Assembly (NCBI GenBank): GCA_003139735.1
Contig: PLGA01000556.1
Location: forward strand, 1-16,289
Origin: Bryobacterales bacterium
GTDB taxonomy: Bacteria > Acidobacteriota > Terriglobia > Bryobacterales > Bryobacteraceae
Direction: 5' to 3'
Length of the DNA: 16,289 bases
In this document: piece after piece, positions 1 to 6,732 of the stretch
Layout: every line of letters starts with the position of its first letter
Numbering within the stretch: the stretch's first letter is position 1
Notes under the pieces: model-generated
Databases searched by the model: none
Told to the model about the DNA's origin: nothing
The model's input: only the letters and a program-made list of their open reading frames with translations
Made by a program: the position numbers and the translations under genes

Positions 1-66
1 TACAACGGCCCAACCTCTGAGATCCGCGGCGTCATGGACAGCATCTGCGCCTTGCTGGTGGAATAG
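1..66 (+). CDS. 3' end of an unidentified gene (partial)
   Basis: The first frame is open from the window edge and ends at a TAG at 64-66, giving 21 residues that end in SICALLVE. The start lies outside the window. The tail is too short to assign a family. The perfect palindrome at 79-99 begins 12 bases after the stop, as expected between genes, which mildly supports this being a true gene end. It could also be chance open frame. Confidence 0.4.
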   Translation, partial: YNGPTSEIRGVMDSICALLVE

Positions 67-72
67 GTGGAG

Positions 73-99
73 TAGGTGGGGCAGGCGATTCGCCTGCCC
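73..99. repeat. Interspersed palindromic element, copy 1
   Basis: Positions 79-88 and 90-99 form a perfect inverted repeat of 10-base arms (GGGCAGGCGA / TCGCCTGCCC) around one base. With the preceding bases, the 15-mer TAGGTGGGGCAGGCG at 73-87 recurs exactly at 13648-13662, also just after a stop codon. It probably folds as a hairpin in RNA and may end transcription of the gene finishing at 66, but no U-tract follows. Its copy number in the genome is unknown from this window. Confidence 0.6.
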
Positions 100-152
100 T
101 CGGCGCTTCCACGCGCTCTGCTCCGACGTATCATTTCCGCGCCTATGCGTCT

Positions 153-203
153 CAAGCCCCGTCAGGGGCGCGAGATAATAGCCCAGGGCATAAGCCCTGA
201 GGA
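153..203. repeat. Twin-hairpin intergenic repeat
   Basis: Two adjacent perfect hairpins are visible: GCCCC (156-160) pairs with GGGGC (165-169) across GTCA, and CAGGGC (184-189) pairs with GCCCTG (194-199) across ATAA. About 14 unpaired bases (GCGAGATAATAGCC-like) separate them. From memory, an element with this layout recurs between genes in acidobacterial and planctomycete genomes; I cannot confirm that here. It lies just upstream of the DinB-like gene. Confidence 0.55.
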
Positions 204-220
204 ATAGGCGAGTACCGCGC

Positions 221-232
221 TAAAATCTACCA
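221..232 (+). promoter_or_regulatory. Possible -10 box of a leaderless DinB-like mRNA
   Basis: TAAAAT at 221-226 matches TATAAT at five of six bases and ends six bases before the ATG at 233. No Shine-Dalgarno sequence lies between them. This spacing would place the transcription start at or next to the A of the start codon, which is typical of leaderless messages. I see no good -35 hexamer at 16-18 bases, so the call is tentative. Confidence 0.3.
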
Positions 233-748
233 ATGGAAGACCACGGATTGCCTTGCCTGGAGATGCTCGAAGCCACGCCCGCTATTCTGCGCGCCCTGAT
301 GTGCGAGTTGTCCGAGGACGACGCGCGATGGAAGCCCGCGCCGGATCGCTTCTCGGTGGCCGAAGTTCTGGCGCACCTCTCGCACACCGAAGGCCACTGC
401 TTTCGCATGCGCGTGGACCGCTTCGTGAGCGAAGAGCGTCCCGAGTTCGAACCCGACCACGCGCAACTTCACCTCAACCGCTATCGCGACGCCGATCCCG
501 AAGAGGAATTCGCCCACTTCGAGGAACAGCGCGATACCAACCTCGAATACCTGCGCAGCCTGCCCGCCGCCGCCGGCCGCCGCGTCGCCTTCCACAAACA
601 AGCCGGTGAGATCACCCTGGCCGAGATGCTGCACGCCTGGGCGCTGCACGATCTGGGCCACATCCGCCAGGTGGCCGAATTGGCCCGCGCCCGAAGATAC
701 CAGCCCGGCGCAGGCCCCCTGGGCAAGGAATACGTCCTGAAGCCGTGA
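233..748 (+). CDS. DinB-like (DinB/YfiT superfamily) protein
   Basis: This 171-residue protein fits the DinB/YfiT four-helix-bundle superfamily, whose members bind a divalent metal through three histidines. Many members are thiol-dependent transferases or of unknown function. The expected ligands are visible: H48 (or H51) in AHLSHTE at the end of the second helix, and the HxxxH pair H139 and H143 in HDLGHIRQ. The W33-K-P and F40-S-V-A-E stretch is also typical of the N-terminal helices. Length is normal for a single domain, and there is no signal peptide, so it should be cytoplasmic. No ribosome binding site precedes the ATG; a TAAAAT box six bases upstream suggests a leaderless transcript. 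It stands alone, converging on a minus-strand gene. The family is clear; the substrate is unknown. Confidence 0.85.
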   Translation: MEDHGLPCLEMLEATPAILRALMCELSEDDARWKPAPDRFSVAEVLAHLSHTEGHCFRMRVDRFVSEERPEFEPDHAQLHLNRYRDADPEEEFAHFEEQRDTNLEYLRSLPAAAGRRVAFHKQAGEITLAEMLHAWALHDLGHIRQVAELARARRYQPGAGPLGKEYVLKP

Positions 749-808
749 CCATCAAACGCCCCTGAAACGCGCTGTCCCTGAAACGCCCAGAAGCGCCCAG
801 GAGCGGGT

Positions 809-1483
809 TCAAGGGAGCTTCGGAGTACCAATAACCGGGATCTCAAACTCTAGTGAATTAGAATGTACAGACCCTTTGCAGAAGTTCAAGAAAGAGATCG
901 CCAGCAGATCGGGGTTCCTGAAGTACGCCCCGTGACATTCAAAGTGAGCGGCGATCCGATAGCGGCCCGCACTCAGTTTCACACCGTCTAAGTATCCCTC
1001 CGCAAGGTTGAGCCTTAGAACGTACGTTGCCCCCGTTGGGAGCGGAACTACGAAATCGTCCAACCTACCTGCTAGGACAAACCGCCTTGAATATCGCAAT
1101 TCTCGCACCGAGCCTGATGGTTCTGTGAGGGTCAACTCAATCCCGTAAGGTTCTGCCACTATGCCATTGGCGAACAAATCGCCGAGGTTGAGGACCGTGT
1201 CCTTGGACCCGACATTTTGCAATGCCACGTAGAACTCGGCATCACGCGGCGCAGTAGCATCGGATGCTACTGCAGATATCGCCATTCGGAGTCCGTCGCT
1301 TGTCGGGCCCCATTGCTCGACATTAATTATGGGCTGGGCCGAGAGTGAACAGGATGCGAAGGAGGCCGCGAACAATGCCACGGCGATCACTGCGAAAGGC
1401 AGTTGCGTGCCCGTGCCCAGCCGCCTTAAACCGGTCTCGTGATCCCGCAGAGTTTGCAAAACGTCATTGATCGCGCCAGTCAT
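809..1483 (-). CDS. Secreted or membrane-anchored protein of unknown function
   Basis: I do not recognise this 224-residue protein. A basic-to-neutral N-terminus of about 28 residues precedes a hydrophobic stretch (PFAVIAVALFAASFASC, near residues 29-45), so it is exported or anchored. FASC resembles a lipobox with an unusual phenylalanine at -3, but the long N-region argues for an uncleaved anchor. The rest is rich in beta-strand-like alternation (AEFYVALQNVG, LTLTEPSGSVRELR, YVLRLNLAEG), as in small immunoglobulin-like or carbohydrate-contact domains. GGGAGG seven bases before the ATG supports this start. It lies 20 bases after the oxidoreductase stop on the same strand, so the two are probably cotranscribed. 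Base composition is lower in GC than neighbours (23 of 60 in 841-900), hinting at separate origin. Confidence 0.65.
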   Translation of the reverse strand: MTGAINDVLQTLRDHETGLRRLGTGTQLPFAVIAVALFAASFASCSLSAQPIINVEQWGPTSDGLRMAISAVASDATAPRDAEFYVALQNVGSKDTVLNLGDLFANGIVAEPYGIELTLTEPSGSVRELRYSRRFVLAGRLDDFVVPLPTGATYVLRLNLAEGYLDGVKLSAGRYRIAAHFECHGAYFRNPDLLAISFLNFCKGSVHSNSLEFEIPVIGTPKLP

Positions 1484-1503
1484 CCTTCAGCCTCCCGCGC
1501 CCC

Positions 1504-2838
1504 TCAGACTCTGTCCGGTTCCGGATGCACCCAGGGTTGGCGGTACGGCCGCCGCAGCAGGCGGTTGGCTTCGTCGTCCTGCGCAACCTGCCCCTTCGCC
1601 TCGTCCCATGTCAGCGTCCGCCCCACCTTCAGCGCAATATTGCCAAGGATGCAGCAAGCCGTCGAGATGTAGCCCTGTTCGATATCCGCTACCGGCTTTC
1701 CGCGCGACGCGATAGCCGCCAGGAAATCCTTCATGTGATACCGGATGGCCGGGGCGCATTGCTTCTCCAGGCGCGGCTCGGTGTTGTCTTCGGGGTACTT
1801 GTCCAACTCGTAGGTTACGTCCTTGTGGATCGCCTGTCCTTGGCCCGTGGGCGTGAAGTCGTAACTGTAGACGCTGGCCTTGAGCGTGCCCTTATCGCCG
1901 TAGAGAGTTGCGCCCCAGGGATACTTCGGGTCCGGCGGCAGCCCCCAGTAGCGGTGCTGCCACACCACCTGCATGTCGCCGTAGTCGAAGACCACCGTCT
2001 GAGTGTCCGGGATGTTCGACTTCCTGCCCGGGTGAATCAGGATGCCGCCTGAAGAGCTGATCCTTTTAGGCCACCCCAAGTCCAGGAACCAGCGGGTCAT
2101 GTCGAACATGTGTACGCCCATGTCTCCCAGGGTTCCATTGCCGTATTCCATGTAGGCGCGCCAGCCCATGGGGTGCTGTCCGCGCAAGTAGGGCCGCATG
2201 GGCGCGGGGCCGGTCCACATATCGTAATCGAGCGAAGCGGGCGGGTCCACTTCGGGTGGATCTTGGCCGCCGCCGCCGCTGTAGGAGTAAATCTCCACCA
2301 GAGCGACCTTGCCGAGTTTGCCTTCCTTGACGATGGCCTCCCGGGCCTCCACCAGGTGCGGCGTGCTGCGCCGCTGCAAGCCCACTTGCACCACCCGGGC
2401 GTGCTGGCGCGCCGCGGCCAGCATAGCTTGCCCTTCCACGACATCCACGCTGATGGGCTTCTGAACCCACACGTCGGCGCCAGATTGCACGGCGGCGATC
2501 ATGGCCAGCGCGTGCCAATGGTCCGGTGTGGCCACCAGGCAGATGTCCAAGTCCTTCTCCTTGAGCATCTCCCGGTAATCGGCGAAGGTACGGGGCGTCT
2601 TCTTCGATGCCTGGCGCGTGGCCACCAGTTCGGCGGCCTGGGACAGCATCTGCTTGTCGACGTCGCACATGGAAACCACCTCGATGGGCGACACCTGGAC
2701 CAGGCGCAACAGGTCGCACTTCCCGTACCATCCCGGCCCGATGATGCCCACGCGCTTCGGCTTTTGGCCGGCGAGGTCCTGCGCAAAGGCCGCGGCCGAC
2801 ATCCCCAGGCCCGCGCCGATGAATTGGCGGCGATTCAT
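1504..2838 (-). CDS. Gfo/Idh/MocA family oxidoreductase with Tat signal
   Basis: NAD(P)-dependent sugar or cyclitol oxidoreductase of the Gfo/Idh/MocA family, 444 residues. The N-terminus MNRRQFIGAGLGMSAAAFAQ is a twin-arginine signal, so the enzyme is probably exported folded with its cofactor. The Rossmann glycine motif (GIIGPGWYG) follows, then CDVDKQ closing the second strand, ATPDHWH, and VQKPIS, the family's (E/Q)KP motif carrying the catalytic lysine. The second half carries the usual substrate domain (GGGGQDPP, MGVHMFDM). An upstream in-frame ATG at 2877 would add 13 residues and bury the Tat signal. The ATG at 2838 has GGGAGGG eight bases upstream and is preferred. It is divergent from the receiver-like gene, with an AT-rich gap of 165 bases between them. 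Such exported members are abundant in soil bacteria that use plant sugars; the substrate cannot be read here. Confidence 0.9.
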   Translation of the reverse strand: MNRRQFIGAGLGMSAAAFAQDLAGQKPKRVGIIGPGWYGKCDLLRLVQVSPIEVVSMCDVDKQMLSQAAELVATRQASKKTPRTFADYREMLKEKDLDICLVATPDHWHALAMIAAVQSGADVWVQKPISVDVVEGQAMLAAARQHARVVQVGLQRRSTPHLVEAREAIVKEGKLGKVALVEIYSYSGGGGQDPPEVDPPASLDYDMWTGPAPMRPYLRGQHPMGWRAYMEYGNGTLGDMGVHMFDMTRWFLDLGWPKRISSSGGILIHPGRKSNIPDTQTVVFDYGDMQVVWQHRYWGLPPDPKYPWGATLYGDKGTLKASVYSYDFTPTGQGQAIHKDVTYELDKYPEDNTEPRLEKQCAPAIRYHMKDFLAAIASRGKPVADIEQGYISTACCILGNIALKVGRTLTWDEAKGQVAQDDEANRLLRRPYRQPWVHPEPDRV

Positions 2839-3003
2839 AGTCCATTCCCTCCCGCTTGCTATTGTTGCGTCCGCCATCGCGGATAAGTCAAGCCGCCAAG
2901 CAAACGAGTTTTTTCGCTCAATATTAAAGAAACCGTCATCGCCGGTGGCTCGTCCTAGGAGTAGAATTAATAAAGATTAACAAATGGTCTAGAGGACGTA
3001 GAT

Positions 3004-3402
3004 ATGGGACCATCCCGCATATTGTTCCTCTCCGGGCATCCGGACGATGCTCAACGGCTCTCGGAAATGGTGCAGTCTCTCCCACTGGCAGTTGACCATG
3101 CGGAGAATCTGCGCCAAGCGCGCATCCGGCTTCAACGCGAGGAGTACGAGGTGCTTCTTACCGAAGTCGCCCTGCCCGATGGCAACTGGTTGGACGCTTT
3201 GAGTCTGGCCCGTGAAGCCCCTCGCGACCCCGTACTGATTGTGACCGACCGCCAGGCGGACGCCCGCTTCTGGTCGCAGGCGTTGAACCTCGGGGCCTAC
3301 GATCTGTTGGCACAACCTTTCTACGAACCCGAGGTGCGCCGCATTCTGGGCTACGCCTGTTCGCGGCGGCAGGTCCGGCAGTCCCGCACGGCTGCCGTGT
3401 AG
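3004..3402 (+). CDS. Stand-alone degenerate receiver (pseudo-receiver) protein
   Basis: This 132-residue protein has the layout of a single CheY-like receiver domain with no output domain. Aligning by eye, every phosphorylation residue is changed. The acidic pair after strand 1 is S10-G11 in ILFLSGHPDD (usually DD or DE). The phosphoacceptor position, four before the conserved P58, is E54 (LLTEVALPDG). The switch threonine T81 remains (VLIVTD). The conserved lysine is Q104 (LLAQPF instead of L-x-KP). Magnesium-dependent phosphotransfer therefore looks impossible, and E54 may mimic the phosphorylated state. It probably acts through protein contacts. AGAGG, about nine bases before the ATG, is a good ribosome binding site. 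No histidine kinase is nearby. The fold call is firm; function is open. Confidence 0.8.
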   Translation: MGPSRILFLSGHPDDAQRLSEMVQSLPLAVDHAENLRQARIRLQREEYEVLLTEVALPDGNWLDALSLAREAPRDPVLIVTDRQADARFWSQALNLGAYDLLAQPFYEPEVRRILGYACSRRQVRQSRTAAV

Positions 3403-3451
3403 CGTTCCGGCAAAGCGTCTGCCCCCTGGCTTCGGGCTTCCGCCTTATTGT

Positions 3452-3457
3452 TATACT
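3452..3457 (+). promoter_or_regulatory. Candidate -10 box for the ppiD-like/DedA pair
   Basis: TATACT, five of six to consensus, lies 36 bases upstream of the PpiD-like ATG in a 91-base gap. No convincing -35 hexamer is seen at 16-18 bases. It would drive a short leader containing the AGGAG ribosome binding site. Confidence 0.3.
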
Positions 3458-3493
3458 GAAGGCGTCCCCCAAAACCAGGAGTTTTTTTAGACC

Positions 3494-5440
3494 ATGTTCG
3501 ATCTGTTCCGAAGCCGAGATAAAGCCGTCCGCATCCTCTTAGGAGCCATTTTGGTGGTCGTGTCGTTCTCCATGCTCACCTACCTGATCCCCAATTTCAA
3601 CACCGGGAACAGCGACCCGTCGGACATGGTGGTTGCGCAGATCGGAAAAGACGCGCTGACCGTCCCGGAAGTGCAGACTTCCATTCAGCAGGCCATGCGC
3701 GGACGCCAGATCCCGCCATCCATTCTGCCCAGCTATATCCCCCAGATGGTGGACCAGTTGATTCTGCAGCGAGCCCTGGCCTACGAGGCGCAAGCTCTCG
3801 GCTTTCAGGTGACCGACGCGCAAGTAACCGACGCGATCCGCCAGACCATTCCGAGCCTCTTTCAGGACGGCAAGTTCGTGGGGAAGGACGCTTACGCCGC
3901 CATGCTCGCGCAGCAGGATCTCTCGATCGCACAGTTCGAGGACGACCTGAGACGCCAGTTGCTGCTGGGCCGTTTGCGCGCCGTAGCTCTGGAGGGGGTC
4001 GTCGTCACTCCCGCCGAGATCCAGGAGGAGTACGGAAAGAAGAACGACAAAATCAAGGTTGAGTGGGTCAAGCTCACCGCCGACAAGTATAAGAACGAGT
4101 CGCAGCCGTCCGCGGAAGATGTGCAGGCTTACTTCAAAGCCAACTCGGCGCGCTACCAGATCCCCGAGAAAAAGGATCTGACGTACTTGTTGGCAGATCC
4201 AGCCAAGATCGAGCAGAACTTGAACCCCTCCGACGCCGATCTGCTGAGCCTCTACAACCAGAACAAGGATGCATTCCGCGTGCCGGAGCGCGTGAGGGTG
4301 CAGCACATCCTGCTGAAGACCACGGGCAAGCCGCCGGCCGACGAGCCTAAGATCAAGGCCCAGGCGGACGATCTGCTCAAACAGATCCACGCCGGCGCGA
4401 GTTTCGCCGATCTGGCCAAGAAGTACTCCGAGGACGATTCCTCGGCCAAGAACCCCAAGAACCCAGGCGAGTTGGCCGACTGGGTGACCCGCGGACAGAT
4501 GGCGAAGGAGTTCGAAGACGTGGCCTTCACCCTGAAGCCCGGCCAGGTAAGCGACGTCGTGAAGGCCCAGTACGGCTACCACATCGTCAAAGTGCTGGCG
4601 CACGAAGACGCCCACCTGCGCACGTTCGACGAGGCGAAAAGCGACCTGGCGGCGCAATGGAAGAAGCAGCGCGTCAGCGACATCATGCAGATCGTCGCCG
4701 ATAAATCTCAGGCCGAATTGCAAAAGGACCCCCTGCATCCGGAGGCGGTGGCCGCCAGGTATTTCATGTCCGTGAACCGCGTCTCCGGCTACCAACCCGA
4801 CCAGCCGCTGCCGGAAGTCGGATCGAATCCCGATTTCGCGCAAGCCGTGGGCGAGCTGAAAGCGGGCGACGTTTCCCAGGCCGTCGCCCTAACCGAGAAC
4901 AGGATCGTGCTGGCCATCGTGACGGCCGTTACGCCCGCCCGGCCCGCCAAGCTGGAGGAAGTCGCGGATCAGGTGCGCCAGACCTTGATTCAGAGCCGCA
5001 GCGCGGCCGCATTGCAGAAGCATTCGCAGGATCTGTTCAACGCCGCCAAGTCCTCCGGCGACCTGGCTAAGGCGGCCAAGGCGGCGGGCCTGGAAATCAA
5101 GACCTCGGATGAATTCACGCGCAGCGGCACTGTGGAAGGCCTTGGCTCGGCCAGCTATCTGCAAGAGGCCTTTTCGCGTCCCGACGGAACCACCCTGGGA
5201 CCGATCAGCGTTCCCGATGGCATGGTTGTGGCGCGCGTCATTCAACACATTCCGGCGGACATGTCGAAGCTTTCCGAGCAAGCCGCGTCCATTCGCGACG
5301 ACGTGAGGAACCAAAAAGAGCGCGATCGGGAGACCCTCTTCGCGGAAGGCGTGCGCGACGCCCTGATCAAACAGGGTAAGATCAAAGTCCATCAGCCGGT
5401 GCTCAAGCGGCTCATTCAGAACTACAGCACGCAGAGCTAA
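3494..5440 (+). CDS. PpiD-like membrane-anchored parvulin-type peptidyl-prolyl isomerase/chaperone
   Basis: A 648-residue periplasmic folding factor close in length and layout to PpiD (about 620 residues in E. coli), which sits at the Sec translocon exit and helps exported proteins fold. The N-terminus has a short positive cytoplasmic stretch and one uncleaved membrane helix (about residues 12-33). A SurA_N/PpiD-type helical chaperone region follows (about 45-185). The parvulin domain covers about 267-370: VQHILLK opens it, GASFADLAKKYSED and NPGELADWVTRGQMAKEFEDVAF form its centre, and YGYHIVKV closes it. The rest (375-648) is helical, with a second region resembling a degenerate parvulin, as in PpiD. 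AGGAG lies 12 bases before the ATG, rather far. The DedA gene follows after five bases, so they form an operon. Chaperone family is certain; orthology to PpiD itself is likely. Confidence 0.9.
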   Translation: MFDLFRSRDKAVRILLGAILVVVSFSMLTYLIPNFNTGNSDPSDMVVAQIGKDALTVPEVQTSIQQAMRGRQIPPSILPSYIPQMVDQLILQRALAYEAQALGFQVTDAQVTDAIRQTIPSLFQDGKFVGKDAYAAMLAQQDLSIAQFEDDLRRQLLLGRLRAVALEGVVVTPAEIQEEYGKKNDKIKVEWVKLTADKYKNESQPSAEDVQAYFKANSARYQIPEKKDLTYLLADPAKIEQNLNPSDADLLSLYNQNKDAFRVPERVRVQHILLKTTGKPPADEPKIKAQADDLLKQIHAGASFADLAKKYSEDDSSAKNPKNPGELADWVTRGQMAKEFEDVAFTLKPGQVSDVVKAQYGYHIVKVLAHEDAHLRTFDEAKSDLAAQWKKQRVSDIMQIVADKSQAELQKDPLHPEAVAARYFMSVNRVSGYQPDQPLPEVGSNPDFAQAVGELKAGDVSQAVALTENRIVLAIVTAVTPARPAKLEEVADQVRQTLIQSRSAAALQKHSQDLFNAAKSSGDLAKAAKAAGLEIKTSDEFTRSGTVEGLGSASYLQEAFSRPDGTTLGPISVPDGMVVARVIQHIPADMSKLSEQAASIRDDVRNQKERDRETLFAEGVRDALIKQGKIKVHQPVLKRLIQNYSTQS

Positions 5441-5445
5441 GCCGG

Positions 5446-6138
5446 ATGATCCACGCCTTCTTCGGTTTCCTTCGGTCGCTGACCGACCCGGTGCGCCTCG
5501 CCCAACTGCTGAACACGTTCCTTTCCGGATGGTTGGGGTACGCGATGTTGTTTGGAATCGTGTACTCGGAAACCGGACTCCTGGCGGGCTTCTTCTTTCC
5601 CGGCGATTCCCTGCTGTTCACGGTGGGAGCCGTGGCCGGCGCCGGGGAGGCGGGCGCCGCGCATTTGAACATCGTCGTGGTCAACCTGGTTCTGATGTCG
5701 GCGGCGATGCTGGGCGATTCCACCGGCTTCCTGTTGGGCCGCAAGACCGGCATGCGCATCTTCAGCCGTCCGGATTCGCGGCTGTTCAAACGGGAGTACG
5801 TGGCTCGCACCAAGAAATTCTACGAACGTTATGGCGGCAAGACCATTATCTACGCGCGCTTCATTCCCATCGTTCGCACGTTCGCCGCGTTTGTGGCCGG
5901 AGTGATGGAAATGCCCTACCTTCGCTTCCTCCCTTACAGCGTATGCGGTGGGATCGGGTGGGTCTTCCTGATGACCACGCTGGGCTACCAGTTAGGCTCC
6001 ATCCCCTTCGTCAGGCGCAACTTCGACTACGCGATTCTGACGGTCATCTTCGTCTCCCTGATGCCCGCCTTCATCGAGACCGCCAAGGCCTGGCTGGGCC
6101 GTTCAGCGGACAAGGCCGACCAGCCCGGCCGCGAATAG
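5446..6138 (+). CDS. DedA family membrane protein
   Basis: A 230-residue polytopic inner-membrane protein of the DedA (VTT/SNARE-associated) family, whose members include undecaprenyl-phosphate and phospholipid flippases or transporters driven by proton motive force. Diagnostic residues are present: E42 and the following G44-L-L-A-G-F-F-F-P-G-D54 re-entrant loop, D91-S-T-G-F with its G-rich helix, and R138-F-I-P-I-V-R144, followed by FAAFVAG. Final hydrophobic segments lie near 165-185 and 195-212. Length is typical. It starts five bases after the PpiD-like stop, so translation may be coupled and both serve envelope assembly. Its last 36 bases overlap the 3' end of the opposite-strand transglutaminase-like gene. 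The lipid substrate cannot be told from sequence. Confidence 0.92.
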   Translation: MIHAFFGFLRSLTDPVRLAQLLNTFLSGWLGYAMLFGIVYSETGLLAGFFFPGDSLLFTVGAVAGAGEAGAAHLNIVVVNLVLMSAAMLGDSTGFLLGRKTGMRIFSRPDSRLFKREYVARTKKFYERYGGKTIIYARFIPIVRTFAAFVAGVMEMPYLRFLPYSVCGGIGWVFLMTTLGYQLGSIPFVRRNFDYAILTVIFVSLMPAFIETAKAWLGRSADKADQPGRE

Positions 6139-6732
6139 CCGCTCGTCCACAGGCCCCAACCGAGCGGCCATTCCTGGGCCCAGCAGCGGCCGGTGCGCGA
6201 TGTCGCACAGGTACTCGGGGATCGCCCACACGTCTTCCTCCGCCGTCATCCACTCGATGGAATCGAAGCGGAGCAGGTTCACCGGGCGCGAGTAGCGCCG
6301 CAGGGTTTTCTCCTTCTGGAGATTGAAATAATCTTCGAAGTACGACATGGCCAACTCGCGCAGCGTGCGGTAAACCGGCTCGCGGTAGCGCAACCCCGCG
6401 TAGTTGGAAGTGGCCACCGCCCCCCAATGCCCGCGCAGCCGGAAGATAGCCAGCACGTGATCGTCGTCCCGAACCGCTTCCAAGTCCAGCAGCAGCGGCG
6501 GATAGCCCAGCATGCGCAAGGCTGCCGCGCCGAACAGAGCGCCCTCCATGCAATGTCCGGTCCGGTCCCGCATAACCCGTCGCGGCGAACGGCAGGTAGG
6601 CCCATCCAGCTCTTTGTTATAAACGATTTCGCAATCGAGGTAGCGCTGGATCTTCTCAGGCGTATTGAGACGGCGGAAAACCGCGCGCTCGGCGGAGCTG
6701 AAAACACCCGTTCCCGACCGCTCTTTACCCAT
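6103..6732 (-). CDS. Uncharacterised transglutaminase-like protein
   Basis: A 209-residue protein with no signal peptide. It carries what looks like a transglutaminase/papain-type core: C61 in [19 protein letters not shown] at the start of a helix, H92 in [11 protein letters not shown] on the next strand, and a possible third residue N110 in AVATSNYAG. That order (Cys on helix, His, then Asp/Asn) matches microbial transglutaminase-like enzymes, which act as proteases, amidases or ligases. The remaining parts ([29 protein letters not shown]) I do not recognise. The ATG overlaps the last eight bases of the upstream GH88 gene, indicating coupled translation and perhaps a shared task. Its 3' end overlaps the DedA gene by 36 bases in convergent orientation. 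The coding call is good; the fold assignment is inference. Confidence 0.75.
   Translation of the reverse strand: MGKERSGTGVFSSAERAVFRRLNTPEKIQRYLDCEIVYNKELDGPTCRSPRRVMRDRTGHCMEGALFGAAALRMLGYPPLLLDLEAVRDDDHVLAIFRLRGHWGAVATSNYAGLRYREPVYRTLRELAMSYFEDYFNLQKEKTLRRYSRPVNLLRFDSIEWMTAEEDVWAIPEYLCDIAHRPLLGPGMAARLGPVDERLFAAGLVGLVR

Noticed and set aside
761..786. Direct repeat CCTGAAACGC (761-770 and 777-786) between the DinB-like gene and the convergent gene
   Set aside because: Two 10-base copies with a 16-base period and no further copies; too short and isolated to call a feature.
2839..2877. A longer start for the Gfo/Idh/MocA gene
   Set aside because: It would place 13 residues before the twin-arginine signal; the ATG at 2838 has GGGAGGG at good distance and starts the signal correctly.
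3539..4843. A 434-residue open frame on the minus strand
   Set aside because: It lies wholly inside the PpiD-like gene, which has clear domains and a ribosome binding site. The antisense frame is repetitive in L, V, G and R with no motif, as expected for a shadow in high-GC coding DNA.
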